Positions 35,463 through 46,087 are shown, counted from the stretch's first letter. The stretch is DNA of 64,000 nucleotides from Hydrogenispora ethanolica (GCF_004340685.1 NZ_SLUN01000005.1:21621-85620), one strand, 5' to 3'. Program-made: numbers and translations. The notes: generated from the letters alone by a model not told the origin.

Positions 35463-35490
35463 AGTATAACATAAAATACAATAAAGTCAT
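35463..35490 (-). promoter_or_regulatory. Predicted sigma-A promoter of the HTH-PBP regulator gene
   Basis: On the minus strand ATGACT (-35, 35485-35490) and TATACT (-10, 35463-35468) are 16 bp apart in an AT-rich stretch upstream of the 35383 start. Confidence 0.5.
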
Positions 35491-35497
35491 AATTGGG

Positions 35498-35516
35498 TTA
35501 TGTTGGTTTATGTTGG
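35498..35516 (+). promoter_or_regulatory. Direct repeat, candidate regulator binding site
   Basis: TTATGTTGG occurs at 35498-35506 and 35508-35516, a 10-bp spacing (one helical turn), between the divergent regulator gene and modA. A good candidate operator for the HTH-PBP protein. Confidence 0.45.
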
Positions 35517-35564
35517 TCATGGTTTGGGGGAACGATACGATTCGCGATTCAAAGGAGGAAAAAC

Positions 35565-36332
35565 ATGATGAAACATCGGGGTCTTGTGCTGATCGGTATG
35601 TTGGTTTTGCTGCTGGGCGCGACGGCGGGCTGGGCCGCGCCCAAGGCCGACTTGTATGTTTCGGCCGCCGCGAGCCTGAAGGATGCCTTGCTGGAAATGG
35701 AAAAGCCCTATGAGGCCAAGCATGACGTGCGGCTGATCTTCAACTTCAATTCCTCGGGAGCGCTGCAGACCCAGATCGAGCAGGGCGCGCCGGCCGATGT
35801 CTTCGTTTCCGCCGCGCTGAAGCAGATGGACAATTTGGAGAAGAAGGATCTGATCAAGAAGGGCACCCGCCGCAACCTGCTGGAGAATGAGATCGTGATG
35901 GTCGTCCCCAGGGACGCCAACATTAATCTGAAGGACTTTAAAGACCTGGCGCTGGCCAGCGTGAAAAGGATCGGCATCGGCGCTCCGGCCTCGGTGCCGG
36001 CCGGCCAATACGCCCTGGAGGCCTTCAAAAAGCTGGGCCTGTGGGATAAGATTCAGGACAAAGCGGTTTACGGCACCAATGTCCGGGCGGTCCTGAGCTA
36101 CGTGGAGACGGGCAACGTCGACGCGGGCATCGTTTACCGGACCGACGCGGCCATCAGCGACAAAGTCAAGGTGGCGGCGGCGGCGCCGGCCGGCTCGACC
36201 GAACCGGTGATCTATCCCGCGGCGGTGCTGGCCGGCACCAAGCAGCCCAAGGAAGCCGCCGAATATCTGGCTTTTCTGAGCGGGCCCGAGGCCAAGCTAA
36301 TCTTCGAGAAATATGGTTTTGTCGTCAAATAA
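35565..36332 (+). CDS. modA: Molybdate-binding protein ModA
   Basis: A 255-residue exported binding protein. It has a signal peptide (about 1-25, GLVLIGMLVLLLGATAGWAA), then DLYVSAAASLKDALLEM with the oxyanion-binding serines, NFNSSGALQTQIEQGAPADV, and VRAVLSYVETGNVDAGIVY. These are standard ModA landmarks. There is no lipobox cysteine. AAAGGAGG lies six bases before ATG 35565. It supplies molybdate for the molybdenum hydroxylase and Moco genes at the left of the window. Confidence 0.94.
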   Translation: MMKHRGLVLIGMLVLLLGATAGWAAPKADLYVSAAASLKDALLEMEKPYEAKHDVRLIFNFNSSGALQTQIEQGAPADVFVSAALKQMDNLEKKDLIKKGTRRNLLENEIVMVVPRDANINLKDFKDLALASVKRIGIGAPASVPAGQYALEAFKKLGLWDKIQDKAVYGTNVRAVLSYVETGNVDAGIVYRTDAAISDKVKVAAAAPAGSTEPVIYPAAVLAGTKQPKEAAEYLAFLSGPEAKLIFEKYGFVVK

Positions 36333-36377
36333 CAAGGCGGTCGGCAGTGACGGATGACCGAGGGAACAGGTGATGAT

Positions 36378-37130
36378 ATGATGGATTGGCAACCCGTGCT
36401 CCTATCGTTGAAGATTGCAGCCATGTCGCTGGCAGGGGTGGCCGTCGCCGGGATCGGCGCGGCCTATCTGCTGACGCGGCGCGATTTTCCGGGCAAAAAT
36501 CTCTGCGAAACCTTGCTGACCTTGCCTCTGGTGCTGCCGCCGATCGTCACCGGGTTCCTGCTCTTGGTCCTAGTGGGCAGGCAGGGCCCCATCGGCAAGC
36601 TCCTGAATCAGCTGGGCGGATTCCAGATCGTCTTCACGCCGTTCGCCGCGGTGCTGGCCGCGGCGGCGGTGGCCTTTCCCCTGATGTACCAGAGCGCCAA
36701 GGCCGCGCTGCAGGGAGTGAACCACCACCTGGAAGACGCCGCCCGGACGCTGGGGGCCGGGGAATGGAAGGTCTTTCGCACCGTGACCCTTCCCTTGGCC
36801 CGGCAGGGGATCTATTCCGGCATGGTGCTGGCGTTCTCGCGGGCTTTGGGCGAGTTCGGGGCCACGGCGATGGTGGCCGGGAATATTCCGGGCCGGACCC
36901 AGACCATTCCGGTGGCCATCTATTTCGCGTCGGAAAGCAACGACCTGACCACCGCCGGTCTTTATGTGCTGATCATCAGCGTCCTGACCTTCGGGATGGT
37001 CTATGGGGTGAATCATTGGTTGAACAAGAGCTTTGGCAAGTGGGCGAGGAGGCGTTGGCGTGTTAGAAGTGGCCATTGGGAAGGAATTGCCGGAGTATCA
37101 GCTTCAAGTGGAGTTCAAAGCGGCAAATAA
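36378..37130 (+). CDS. modB: Molybdate ABC transporter permease ModB
   Basis: About 250 residues with five to six membrane helices. The EAA-like loop HHLEDAARTLGAGEWKVFRT (about 121-140) and the ModB segment FSRALGEFGATAMVAGNIPG are clear. The C-terminus is slightly longer than usual and overlaps modC by 71 bp. An AGGTGAT box lies just before the ATG. Confidence 0.93.
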   Translation: MMDWQPVLLSLKIAAMSLAGVAVAGIGAAYLLTRRDFPGKNLCETLLTLPLVLPPIVTGFLLLVLVGRQGPIGKLLNQLGGFQIVFTPFAAVLAAAAVAFPLMYQSAKAALQGVNHHLEDAARTLGAGEWKVFRTVTLPLARQGIYSGMVLAFSRALGEFGATAMVAGNIPGRTQTIPVAIYFASESNDLTTAGLYVLIISVLTFGMVYGVNHWLNKSFGKWARRRWRVRSGHWEGIAGVSASSGVQSGK

Positions 37131-37710
37131 TATCGTGGTGCTGTTCGGGCCGTCGGGTTGCGGCAAGACCACCATCCTGCGGAGCATTGCCGGGCTGTTG
37201 AGGCCGGATGCCGGACGAATCGCCCTGGGCGACCGGGTGCTTTTCGATGCGGATGCCCGGGTGGCGCTGCCGCCCAGGGATCGCGGCGTAGGCCTGGTCT
37301 TTCAGGACTATGCGCTTTTTCCCCATATGACGGTGCGCCGCAATATCACTTACAGCGTCAAGACCTTCACCGCCGCGGTCCGCGAAACCTTCGCCAACCT
37401 GCTGAAGCAGCTGCGCATCGAGTCCCTGGCGGAACGATACCCCGAGGAACTCTCCGGCGGCGAGAAACAGCGGGTGGCCCTGGCCCGGGCCCTGATGGCC
37501 GAGCCCCGGCTCCTGCTCCTGGACGAACCCCTCTCGGCGCTGGACAGCGACACCCGGAGCGAGCTCCAGGACGAGCTGCTGCGGTTGCAGGAATTGTGGC
37601 GGATCCCGTTCGTCCTGGTCACCCACGACGCGGCCGAGGCCGAAAAGCTGGGCGACGTCATCCTCTATATGGAACGGGGCCGGATCCGGGAGCGTTCCGG
37701 CGTGAGCTGA
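37060..37710 (+). CDS. modC: Molybdate ABC transporter ATPase ModC (short form)
   Basis: A 216-residue ATPase with Walker A GPSGCGKTT, Q-loop VFQDYALFPHM, signature LSGGEKQRVALARAL, Walker B LLLLDEPLSALD and the switch His in VTHDAAEA. It ends soon after the nucleotide-binding domain and lacks the C-terminal MOP/TOBE molybdate-sensing domain present in E. coli ModC. GTG 37060 with GAGGAGG seven bases upstream is preferred over ATG 37033. Confidence 0.92.
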   Translation: MLEVAIGKELPEYQLQVEFKAANNIVVLFGPSGCGKTTILRSIAGLLRPDAGRIALGDRVLFDADARVALPPRDRGVGLVFQDYALFPHMTVRRNITYSVKTFTAAVRETFANLLKQLRIESLAERYPEELSGGEKQRVALARALMAEPRLLLLDEPLSALDSDTRSELQDELLRLQELWRIPFVLVTHDAAEAEKLGDVILYMERGRIRERSGVS

Positions 37711-37787
37711 GGGACGGGAACGGGATTACGGCGGCGGATAAAGTTGTTGCGGCGGCGACCGCCACAGCCTCTTTGGGGAAGCGAGAG

Positions 37788-37816
37788 ACTGCGGCACTGG
37801 CCGCCGCAGTTTTTTT
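37788..37816 (+). terminator. Rho-independent terminator of the mod operon
   Basis: Stem ACTGCGGC (37788-37795) and GCCGCAGT (37803-37810) with seven Ts. It lies between the convergent modABC and ECF operons. Confidence 0.88.
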
Positions 37817-37857
37817 GAGACCTGGCGCGGCTGTTTTCGGGAGAGAAACCGGCCGGG

Positions 37858-38622
37858 TCAGACTCCGAGCATCCGGCAGGCGGCCACCAGGACCATCAGG
37901 GCCAGCATCAGGCCCAGGCTGAGCCGGTCCGCGGCGGCGCTCCGGAAGACCGGGCGGCTGCGCTGTTCGGTATAGCAGCGCGCCTCCATCGCCAGGATCA
38001 ATTCGTCGGCCCGCAGGAAGGTCTCGCGCAGCACCGGCCAGGCCAGACTGGTCAGCCGGCGCAAAGGGTTTTTGACCGATTCGATGCTCCGGGCGATCTG
38101 GGCTTCCCGGACCGCCTCGGCCTGTTCGAAGAGCAGCGGGACCAGGGCGAAGGTCAGGCTGAACATCGTCCCGATTCGCGCCGCCGGCAGCCAGGGCAGG
38201 GGGTGCAGGAACCATAGCAGCCCGTTGCGGAGCTCCGTCAGCGGCGTGGTGGCGGCCAGCAGCAACGCGGCGGCCAGGACCGCCATGAGCCGCCAGTCGA
38301 AGAGCAATCCCGCCGCGAAACCGGCGCGGGAGAACCCCCAAAACCCCGCCTCGCCCTCCGGATGCCCAAAAGAGCGCGCCGCGAGGATGAAGGCGAATAA
38401 CCAGACGAAGCGGCGCAGCTCCCGGAGCAAGGTAGTCCGGGGCAGGCGGGAACGCCGGAAGGTCCAAGCCAGAAAAAGCGTGACCAGAGCGACGCCGCTC
38501 CAGCCGTCGGCTAGCCCCGCGGTCAGGCTGATCAGGATCAGGCCGGCCAGTTTGAAACGGGGGTCCATCCGGTGCAAGGCCGAGTCACCCGGGGTGAAAC
38601 GAAACAGATTCAGCTCAGCCAT
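37858..38622 (-). CDS. ECF transporter T component (EcfT/BioN-like)
   Basis: A 254-residue membrane protein with the two coupling motifs of EcfT proteins: an A-R-S motif in AQIARSIES (about residue 177) and an A-R-C variant of A-R-G in AMEARCYTE (about 214). It transmits ATP hydrolysis to the substrate component. The gene overlaps the ATPase gene by 13 bp and is the third of the bioY-ecfA-ecfT operon, so biotin is the probable substrate. The Cys in place of Gly in the second motif is unusual. Confidence 0.88.
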   Translation of the reverse strand: MAELNLFRFTPGDSALHRMDPRFKLAGLILISLTAGLADGWSGVALVTLFLAWTFRRSRLPRTTLLRELRRFVWLFAFILAARSFGHPEGEAGFWGFSRAGFAAGLLFDWRLMAVLAAALLLAATTPLTELRNGLLWFLHPLPWLPAARIGTMFSLTFALVPLLFEQAEAVREAQIARSIESVKNPLRRLTSLAWPVLRETFLRADELILAMEARCYTEQRSRPVFRSAAADRLSLGLMLALMVLVAACRMLGV

Positions 38623-39359
38623 GTCATGGTCGCCACCGGGCGCTCCTCTCCGTACGGCCGCTTGATGCCGTACTCCTCCAGGAGCCCCAGCAGAGCGCCG
38701 GGCGCTCCCGACGCCACCAACCGGCCGGCGGACAGGACGGCCATCCGGTCGGCGTGGGCCAGGATCTTCTCCAGTTCGTGGGTGACGATGATCAGGGAGT
38801 GGCCCTGCTCCCGCAGCCGCAGCAGCTGGCGGAGGATCTGGACCACGCCCGGATAATCCAGCCCGGTGAAGGGCTCATCCAACACGATCAGCTTCGGCCG
38901 CATCGCCAGGACCCCGGCGATGGCCAGCTTCCGCTTTTGCCCGCCGGAGAGCAGCTGCGGCCGGGCTTCGGCCAGGGCCGCCAGGTCCACCTGGGCCAGG
39001 GCCTCGGCCACCCGCTCCCGGACCTCGGCCGGGGGCAGCCCCAGATTCTCCGGACCGAAGGCCACGTCGGCGGCGACCGTCTCCCCCACGATCTGATTGT
39101 CGGAATTCTGAAAGACCAATCCCACCTGGCGCCGGACCTCGGGCAGCCGCCCCGCGATGGGCGCCCCCTCCAGCAACACCTCGCCCGAGGTGGGCAGCAA
39201 GAGGCCGTTGAGATGCCGTGCCAACACGGTCTTGCCGGAACCGTTGGTTCCGGCGAGGACCAGCAGCTCGCCCCGGTCCACCGCCAGATGGACGTCCGTG
39301 AGGGCGACCGTGCCGCCGGCGAAGATTTTGGTCAGATGTCGGATTTCGAGTAAGCTCAT
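38610..39359 (-). CDS. ECF transporter ATPase (EcfA/BioM-like)
   Basis: A 249-residue ATPase with Walker A GTNGSGKTVLARHLNGLL, Q-loop VFQNSDNQIVGETVAADVAF (the VFQ-N-P/S-D-N-Q form typical of ECF ATPases), signature LLSGGQKRKLAIAGVLAM and Walker B LIVLDEPFTGLD. Only one ATPase is encoded, as in BioMNY systems, rather than the EcfA1/A2 pair of shared ECF modules. The ATG at 39359 follows ACAGGA; a start three codons earlier is possible. Confidence 0.9.
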   Translation of the reverse strand: MSLLEIRHLTKIFAGGTVALTDVHLAVDRGELLVLAGTNGSGKTVLARHLNGLLLPTSGEVLLEGAPIAGRLPEVRRQVGLVFQNSDNQIVGETVAADVAFGPENLGLPPAEVRERVAEALAQVDLAALAEARPQLLSGGQKRKLAIAGVLAMRPKLIVLDEPFTGLDYPGVVQILRQLLRLREQGHSLIIVTHELEKILAHADRMAVLSAGRLVASGAPGALLGLLEEYGIKRPYGEERPVATMTWLS

Positions 39360-39434
39360 AGGGATCATCCTGTTGCAATGAATTTTGGAACCGCGCGGCG
39401 GAGGACGCCCCCGCGGGGCGTACCTGGCGGACCG

Positions 39435-39983
39435 CTATTGCCCGGAAAGCCTGGCCAAGAGCGAGCGGAGCGGCCGGATCAACAGTATGAGGGCGATGGC
39501 CTTGATGACGGTGCCGGGAATGAAGGGTAGCAGCCCGGCGGCCAGCGTCTTGGGCCAGTCCAGTTTCAATGAGAAATGAAGCCAGAGGACGCCCAGGACG
39601 AAGAGGACCGTGAATCCGGCCACCACTGCCGTCAGGTCTTTCCAGAGGCAAGGCCGGCCGCGCCGGGCGATGAAACCGGCCAATACCGCTTCGGCCAGAT
39701 AGCCGAGGAGGAAGCCGCCGGTCGGCCCGAAAAACACCGGCAGTCCGGCCGCGCCGCCCGCCAGGACCGGCAGGCCGATGAGGCCCAGCAGCAGGAAGAA
39801 ACCGACGCTCACCCCGCCCCAGGCGGCCCCGAGCGCCAGACCGGACAGCAACACGAAGAAATCGGCCAGCACCACCGGGACCGGACTGAAAGGCAACGGG
39901 AAGCTTAAGTAACCGCCGACGATGATCAGCGCGGTAAAAAGAGAGGCGAAAACGGTCGGGCGTAACGATGAATTGGAATCCAT
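39435..39983 (-). CDS. bioY: Biotin ECF transporter S component BioY
   Basis: A 182-residue protein with six helices and the BioY segments FPLPFSPVPVVLADFFVLLSGLALG and GPTGGFLLGYLAEAVLAGF, which is how biotin-specific S components look. AAGGAG is seven bases before the ATG at 39983; an upstream in-frame start at 40019 would fall at the predicted transcription start. With the ATPase and T component downstream it forms a dedicated biotin uptake system; regulation by a BirA-type repressor is suggested by the operator upstream. Confidence 0.93.
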   Translation of the reverse strand: MDSNSSLRPTVFASLFTALIIVGGYLSFPLPFSPVPVVLADFFVLLSGLALGAAWGGVSVGFFLLLGLIGLPVLAGGAAGLPVFFGPTGGFLLGYLAEAVLAGFIARRGRPCLWKDLTAVVAGFTVLFVLGVLWLHFSLKLDWPKTLAAGLLPFIPGTVIKAIALILLIRPLRSLLARLSGQ

Positions 39984-40027
39984 GGCGAAGCTCCTTTGCT
40001 GATTTTCACAAGCTTTCATTCGGATTT

Positions 40028-40056
40028 ATTGTAAGGGATCGTTCGACGAATGTCAA
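40028..40056 (-). promoter_or_regulatory. Sigma-A promoter of the bioY operon
   Basis: On the minus strand TTGACA (40051-40056) and TACAAT (40028-40033) are separated by exactly 17 bp. Transcription should start near 40021, giving a leader of about 38 nt. The -35 box lies inside the inverted repeat listed next. Confidence 0.85.
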
Positions 40057-40085
40057 CTTCGAATAAATACCGAAGTTGACATTCG
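40047..40085. promoter_or_regulatory. Candidate BirA operator
   Basis: Perfect 15-bp inverted repeat: CGAATGTCAACTTCG (40047-40061), a 9-bp spacer, CGAAGTTGACATTCG (40071-40085). The TGTCAAC/GTTGACA half-sites with about 17 bp between them resemble biotin operators. It covers the -35 box of bioY, so a bound protein would repress. Confidence 0.65.
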
Positions 40086-40202
40086 CAATCCGTTGCAAGA
40101 GCGCGGGATTTTCGGGTGAAATACCGGATTTACCGGGTAGTTTTCTTTTGGGAATCGCGTATCATGGTAAATATATAAAAAGGATGAAACGGGGAGTTTC
40201 CC

Positions 40203-40760
40203 ATGGCCATCCCGGGGCCGACTCCCCCCAATCGCCTGGAGGTTCAGAAAACTTTGAAATGCACAGAATGGGAAGATGAAGCGCGACCCGGCGCCGCCGC
40301 ATCCGAGAATATTTTTGCAACGTTCTCCGTCGGCGACGAGGCCTATGGGATTCCCATCCGCAAGGTGGCCGAGATTTTGCAACATCAGACCATCACCCGG
40401 CTTCCCGAATTGCCGGCCTACCTGATGGGCGTCATGAACCACCGGGGGAGGAGCGTTCCCGTGCTGGACATGCGCTTGCTCTTGCAACGGCGCTGGACGG
40501 AGGATCAGGCGCCTGCCTGTATCCTGGTGGTGGAGATCAACGGCTTGACTGTGGGAGTGGTGGTGGACCGGTTTCTTGCCATGATGGAGCTTTCCGAGCG
40601 GCAGCTCTCCGCCTTTCCTGAGGAGGATGACGAGCCGGGGTTCCGGTCGGTTCCCGCTTCCGGAAGGGAGGGCGAAGAGGTCAAACTGTTAGGGTGGGAA
40701 AAACTGCTGGAGAAGGAATGGCCCGTTTTGGCGGCGGTTTATGAGTTGACGCGCGCGTAG
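40203..40760 (+). CDS. CheW-like chemotaxis coupling protein
   Basis: The 185-residue single CheW domain (ATFSVGDEAYGIPIRKVAEI near residue 39, LPAYLMGVMNHRGRSVPVLD near 72, VGVVVDRFLAMMEL near 118) couples receptors to CheA. A 30-residue N-terminal extension is unusual. It lies 114 bp upstream of a long chemoreceptor on the same strand, suggesting a dedicated receptor-coupler pair. GGGGAG precedes the ATG. Confidence 0.9.
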   Translation: MAIPGPTPPNRLEVQKTLKCTEWEDEARPGAAASENIFATFSVGDEAYGIPIRKVAEILQHQTITRLPELPAYLMGVMNHRGRSVPVLDMRLLLQRRWTEDQAPACILVVEINGLTVGVVVDRFLAMMELSERQLSAFPEEDDEPGFRSVPASGREGEEVKLLGWEKLLEKEWPVLAAVYELTRA

Positions 40761-40874
40761 AACGGGAAGAATCGCAAATCGTCCCGGGGCGGGCGTATCC
40801 TGGCAATTGGCATGGCCCGGCCTTGGCAGAGTGTCAAAAATCGATCGGGGAATTTGCAAAGGGAGTTGCAGATC

Positions 40875-43800
40875 ATGAAATGGTTCAATAATGCGCCGAT
40901 TGGCCTGAAAATCTTTCTCAGCGTCGCGGCGATCATGGTGATCGCCTTCGGAACCATCGGTTCCTTGAGTTATGCGCGGGTTTCCGCTTTGTTGCAGCAC
41001 GATATTCAAACATCCTACCGCAATACCGCCAATAACAGCGCCAACCTGGTGGCGTCGCAGATCGACAAGCTCAAGGCGACCATCGAGGCGATCGCGGAGC
41101 GCCCCGATATCCGGTCGATGAATTTCGCCGTGCAACAACCGGCGCTGCTGAGAGAGGCGCAACGCATCGGCTGCCTGCGGTTCTCCATCGTTGACTTGCA
41201 AGGCAACCTGCTCACCACCGATCGGAAGAAGGGAGCGAACATCGCCGACAAGCCCTATTTCCTACGGGCCAAGCAGGGCGAGACCGCGGTCGGCGGCCCG
41301 TCCCTCGCCAAGGTGGATGGAAAATTGATTCTGGTGGTGACGACCCCGATCCGCGACGCCGGCAACCGGGTAGCCGCCGTCCTAAACGCGGTGTTCGACG
41401 GGAAGATCCTCACCGACATCCTGCGGCAGATCCGGGTCGCCGACGGCAAGGGATCCGTCTATATGGTGGACCGGGAAGGAACCCTCATCGCCAATCCGCA
41501 GCATTATGAGCTGGTGCTCAAACAGGATAACAGCCTGAAAAACGCGGCCAGGGATCCCCGGTTGGGGGCCATGGCCGGATATACGCGGAAGATGATCGCC
41601 GGCGGGACGGGCTTCGGATCGTACTTTTTCAACGGCATCACCAAATTTATCGCCTACAATCCGGTTCCCGGCATGGACTGGTTTCTGGCGGTCACCGTCC
41701 CGCGCGATCACATATTCAAACCGATCGACGATTTGACATGGCAGCTTCCGGCCATGTTCCTGATCGCGCTGGGCTTCATTCTGGCCGTTATTTACGTCGT
41801 GACCCGCTCCTATGTGAGCAGGCCCATCGCCGGCTTGATGGCTGCCGCTGAAAAGCTGGCCCTCGGCAATGTGAATGTCGATCTCCAAGCCGGTTCGGGC
41901 GATGAGATCGGTCGCCTGATTCAAGCTTTCAACAAAATGATCGCGAACATCCGCGAAGGGGCCCAAGCCGCCCGGGGGATCGCCGCCGGCGATCTGGCGG
42001 TGACGATCCGCCCCAAGTCCGACGATGATCTTCAGGCTTTGAGCATGCAACAGATGATCGATTCCTTGCGGGAACTGATCGACGAGACCCAAAGGCTTAC
42101 CGGAGCCGCCGCCGCCGGGGAGTTGGCGGTCCGCGGCGATAACGCCAAGTTTCAAGGGGCTTTTGGCGAGATCGTGCTCGGGATCAACCGGATGTTGGAT
42201 GCGATGGTCGGCCCGTTGAACACCGCCGCCGATTACGTCGAACGGATCGGGCAGGGCGAGATCCCGCCGCCGCTCACCGGGGAGTACCAGGGCGAGTATA
42301 ATCAGTTGAAGATCAGTATTAACGCCTGTATCAAGGGTTTGGGCGCTTTAACCGAAAGCAACGCCGTGCTGCAACAGATGACGCTGAATGATTACACCCG
42401 GCAGATTGCAGGGGATTATCACGGAGTCTATGGCGAGATTGCCCAGGCGGTCAACAAGGTCCTGGCCAAGCTGATCGGGATTCAACAGACTGCCGCCCAT
42501 ATGGCGCAGGGCGATTTCGGCGACTTGGAAGCGCTGCAAAAGGTAGGGCGCCTTTCGGAGCATGATGAGCTGACCCCGTCTTTGACTCGAATGATGGGAA
42601 CTATCCTGGCCATGGTCCACGAATCGGTGCGCCTCTCAGAAGCGGCCGCCGCCGGAGAGTTGAATGTCCGGGGCGACATCGGAAAGTTTGGGGGCGAATA
42701 CCGCCGGGTGATCGAAGGTTTCAACGCTACCCTGGACGCGGTGGTGGGCCCCCTCACCGAGGCCGGAGCGGTCCTCGCCAAAATCGCGGTCAACGATTAT
42801 ACGCAGGAGATGAAGGGCGAGTATCAAGGGGTTTTACGGGAGTTCGCCGCGCAGATTAACACGACCCGGGCCCGTTTGCTCAGCGTCCAGGATGTCTTTG
42901 TCCGGCTGGCCCAGGGCGATATCAGCCGGTTGGAAGAGTTCCGCGCGGTCGGCCGGCGTTCGGAGAATGACCGGATGATGCCGTCGGCCACTGCGATGAT
43001 GGAAGCGATCGACGCCTTGATCCAGGAGAGCAATATGCTGGCCGGGGCCGCCGCCAGGGGCGAATTAAAGGTCCGGGGCGATGCGGCCAAATTCAGCGGC
43101 AAGTATCAGGAGATCGTCATCGGCCTGAATGGCGCGCTCGACGCGATGGCGCTTCCGATCACCGAAGCCTCGGCGGTGCTGGACGAGATGGCCCGAGGGA
43201 GTCTGGAGTCGGTCATGGCCGGGGAATACCAAGGGGAATACGCCCGGATCAAGGAGTCCCTGAACGGCGCCCTCGCTGCTTTCAATCAGGTACTCGGGGA
43301 GATCAACAGCGCCGCCGGCCAGGTGGCGGCCGCCTCCCGCCATGTCTCGGCGGGGAGTCAAGCTTTGTCACAAGGCGCCACCGAGCAGGCGGCCACTGTC
43401 GAGGAGCTGTCGGCCTCGGTCGCCGAGATCGCCGCCCAGACCAAACAGAACTCCCTGCGGGCGGGCCAGGCCAATGAATTGGCCAATCTGACCAAAAACG
43501 ACGCCATCCAGGGCAATGCCCAGATGGAGGAGATGCTTGCGGCGATGCAGGGCATCAACGAGGCCGGCACCAATATTTCCAAGATCATCAAGGTGATCGA
43601 CGAGATCGCCTTCCAGACCAATATCCTGGCCCTGAACGCCGCGGTGGAAGCGGCCCGCGCCGGCCAGCACGGCAAAGGCTTCGCGGTGGTGGCCGAAGAA
43701 GTCCGCAACCTGGCCGGACGGAGCGCCAAGGCGGCCAAAGAGACTACCGAACTGATCGAGGGGTCGTTGCGTAAAGCCGCCGATGGCACGCGAATTGCAA

Positions 43801-44141
43801 GTCGTACCGCGGAATCGCTGGATAAGATCGTGACCGCCGTCACCCGGGCCGCTGATTTGGTACAGGAGATCGCGACCGCCTCCAACGAACAGGCCACCGG
43901 CATCGCCCAGATCAATCAGGGTATCAACCAGGTCGCCCAAGTGACCCAGACCAACACCGCCACCTCGGAGGAGAGCGCCTCCGCCAGCGAGGAACTGTCC
44001 AGCCAGGCCGAACACTTGAAAGAGATGGTCGGACGGTTCAAGCTGAAGCGCCAAGCGGTGGAGGCGGCGCAGGATCGGGAAGCAACGGACCGCATAACCG
44101 TTCCGGACCGCATGGGGAGCATTGGATTCGGAAAGTACTGA
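40875..44141 (+). CDS. Long methyl-accepting chemotaxis protein, dCache sensor and multiple HAMP-like repeats
   Basis: A 1088-residue receptor: TM1 (about 12-32), a periplasmic Cache-type sensor (about 33-288) with [16 protein letters not shown]2 (about 290-312), HAMP from [17 protein letters not shown], then about 500 residues of repeated HAMP-like modules (recurring G-E-Y-Q-G-E-Y, A-x-G-E-L-x-V-R-G-D and L-D-A-M/V motifs), and the signalling hairpin ([20 protein letters not shown], about 915-934). It ends in GFGKY after a variable linker. Its C-terminal half is nearly identical to the receptor at 50474. ATG 40875 follows AAAGGGAG; the frame is open 63 bp further upstream. Confidence 0.93.
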   Translation: MKWFNNAPIGLKIFLSVAAIMVIAFGTIGSLSYARVSALLQHDIQTSYRNTANNSANLVASQIDKLKATIEAIAERPDIRSMNFAVQQPALLREAQRIGCLRFSIVDLQGNLLTTDRKKGANIADKPYFLRAKQGETAVGGPSLAKVDGKLILVVTTPIRDAGNRVAAVLNAVFDGKILTDILRQIRVADGKGSVYMVDREGTLIANPQHYELVLKQDNSLKNAARDPRLGAMAGYTRKMIAGGTGFGSYFFNGITKFIAYNPVPGMDWFLAVTVPRDHIFKPIDDLTWQLPAMFLIALGFILAVIYVVTRSYVSRPIAGLMAAAEKLALGNVNVDLQAGSGDEIGRLIQAFNKMIANIREGAQAARGIAAGDLAVTIRPKSDDDLQALSMQQMIDSLRELIDETQRLTGAAAAGELAVRGDNAKFQGAFGEIVLGINRMLDAMVGPLNTAADYVERIGQGEIPPPLTGEYQGEYNQLKISINACIKGLGALTESNAVLQQMTLNDYTRQIAGDYHGVYGEIAQAVNKVLAKLIGIQQTAAHMAQGDFGDLEALQKVGRLSEHDELTPSLTRMMGTILAMVHESVRLSEAAAAGELNVRGDIGKFGGEYRRVIEGFNATLDAVVGPLTEAGAVLAKIAVNDYTQEMKGEYQGVLREFAAQINTTRARLLSVQDVFVRLAQGDISRLEEFRAVGRRSENDRMMPSATAMMEAIDALIQESNMLAGAAARGELKVRGDAAKFSGKYQEIVIGLNGALDAMALPITEASAVLDEMARGSLESVMAGEYQGEYARIKESLNGALAAFNQVLGEINSAAGQVAAASRHVSAGSQALSQGATEQAATVEELSASVAEIAAQTKQNSLRAGQANELANLTKNDAIQGNAQMEEMLAAMQGINEAGTNISKIIKVIDEIAFQTNILALNAAVEAARAGQHGKGFAVVAEEVRNLAGRSAKAAKETTELIEGSLRKAADGTRIASRTAESLDKIVTAVTRAADLVQEIATASNEQATGIAQINQGINQVAQVTQTNTATSEESASASEELSSQAEHLKEMVGRFKLKRQAVEAAQDREATDRITVPDRMGSIGFGKY

Positions 44142-44292
44142 ACGGCAAAAAAGGAGCCAGGCGGCGGGAGGAAGAACAATTCGGACGAATGCCGTCGGGT
44201 ATTTTGCAGGGAAAAGCCTTGGCCGTGTTGGCGATAAAAGCGCGAGCGCGCAGCCGGAAGAAGAACGGGAAGTCCAATCAGTAGGTAGTAAC

Positions 44293-44322
44293 AAAGCACC
44301 AACGCCTCAGCGTTGGTGCTTT
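44293..44322 (+). terminator. Terminator after the first long chemoreceptor
   Basis: Perfect 13-bp stem AAAGCACCAACGC-ctca-GCGTTGGTGCTTT followed by ATATT; the T-run is short. It lies between the convergent receptor and gdhA and may serve both strands. Confidence 0.7.
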
Positions 44323-44360
44323 ATATTACTTGAACCGGAATTCGAAAAGGACACGCTGTC

Positions 44361-45712
<1,352 letters not shown>

Positions 45713-45727
45713 AGAATACTCCAAATG

Positions 45728-45769
45728 GAAAAAGATAGCTATCTTTTTCATATTGTGAAAATATTTTCA
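45728..45769. promoter_or_regulatory. Two perfect palindromes upstream of gdhA
   Basis: A 22-bp palindrome with half-site GAAAAAGATAG (45728-45749) and a 14-bp palindrome TGAAAATATTTTCA (45756-45769) lie just upstream of the leader frame, in AT-rich DNA. They may be operators, or the first may form a hairpin in the leader RNA. Confidence 0.6.
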
Positions 45770-45871
45770 ATTTTATTTTATAAACGGTTGATGAATTCGT
45801 CAAGTATATAATGGAATCGGGCGATTGTAGTTTTCAAATAATTTTTATAAAGTGAAAATATTAGCCGCATA

Positions 45872-46002
45872 TTAAAAGCGTTGTGATAAACCCTGTCCGA
45901 AGGCCAGGGTGAACACAAAAGCTCAGAAAAGCAAGTGATAAAGTCGTTTTTTAGTCCATTGAAAGGATGACTTCCGAATTAGAGGACTTTATCACATGGC
46001 TT
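45872..46002. repeat. Cluster of dispersed GTGATAAA-type repeats
   Basis: Three related motifs occur: one ending GCGTTGTGATAAACCC (45872-45893), AAAAGCAAGTGATAAAGTC (45927-45945) and, inverted, GACTTTATCACATGGCTT (45985-46002). The first recurs exactly (22 bp, inverted) at 50213-50234, the last exactly (18 bp) at 22294-22311. The rest of the 45770-46087 gap holds nothing else recognised. Confidence 0.75.
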
Positions 46003-46087
46003 TTAATGCACTCATTCCAAAACTTCCGTCGGCGCATCATTCACCGGGATTTACGGAGCATGCCGTAGCGACGGCGTGGCGTAGCGC

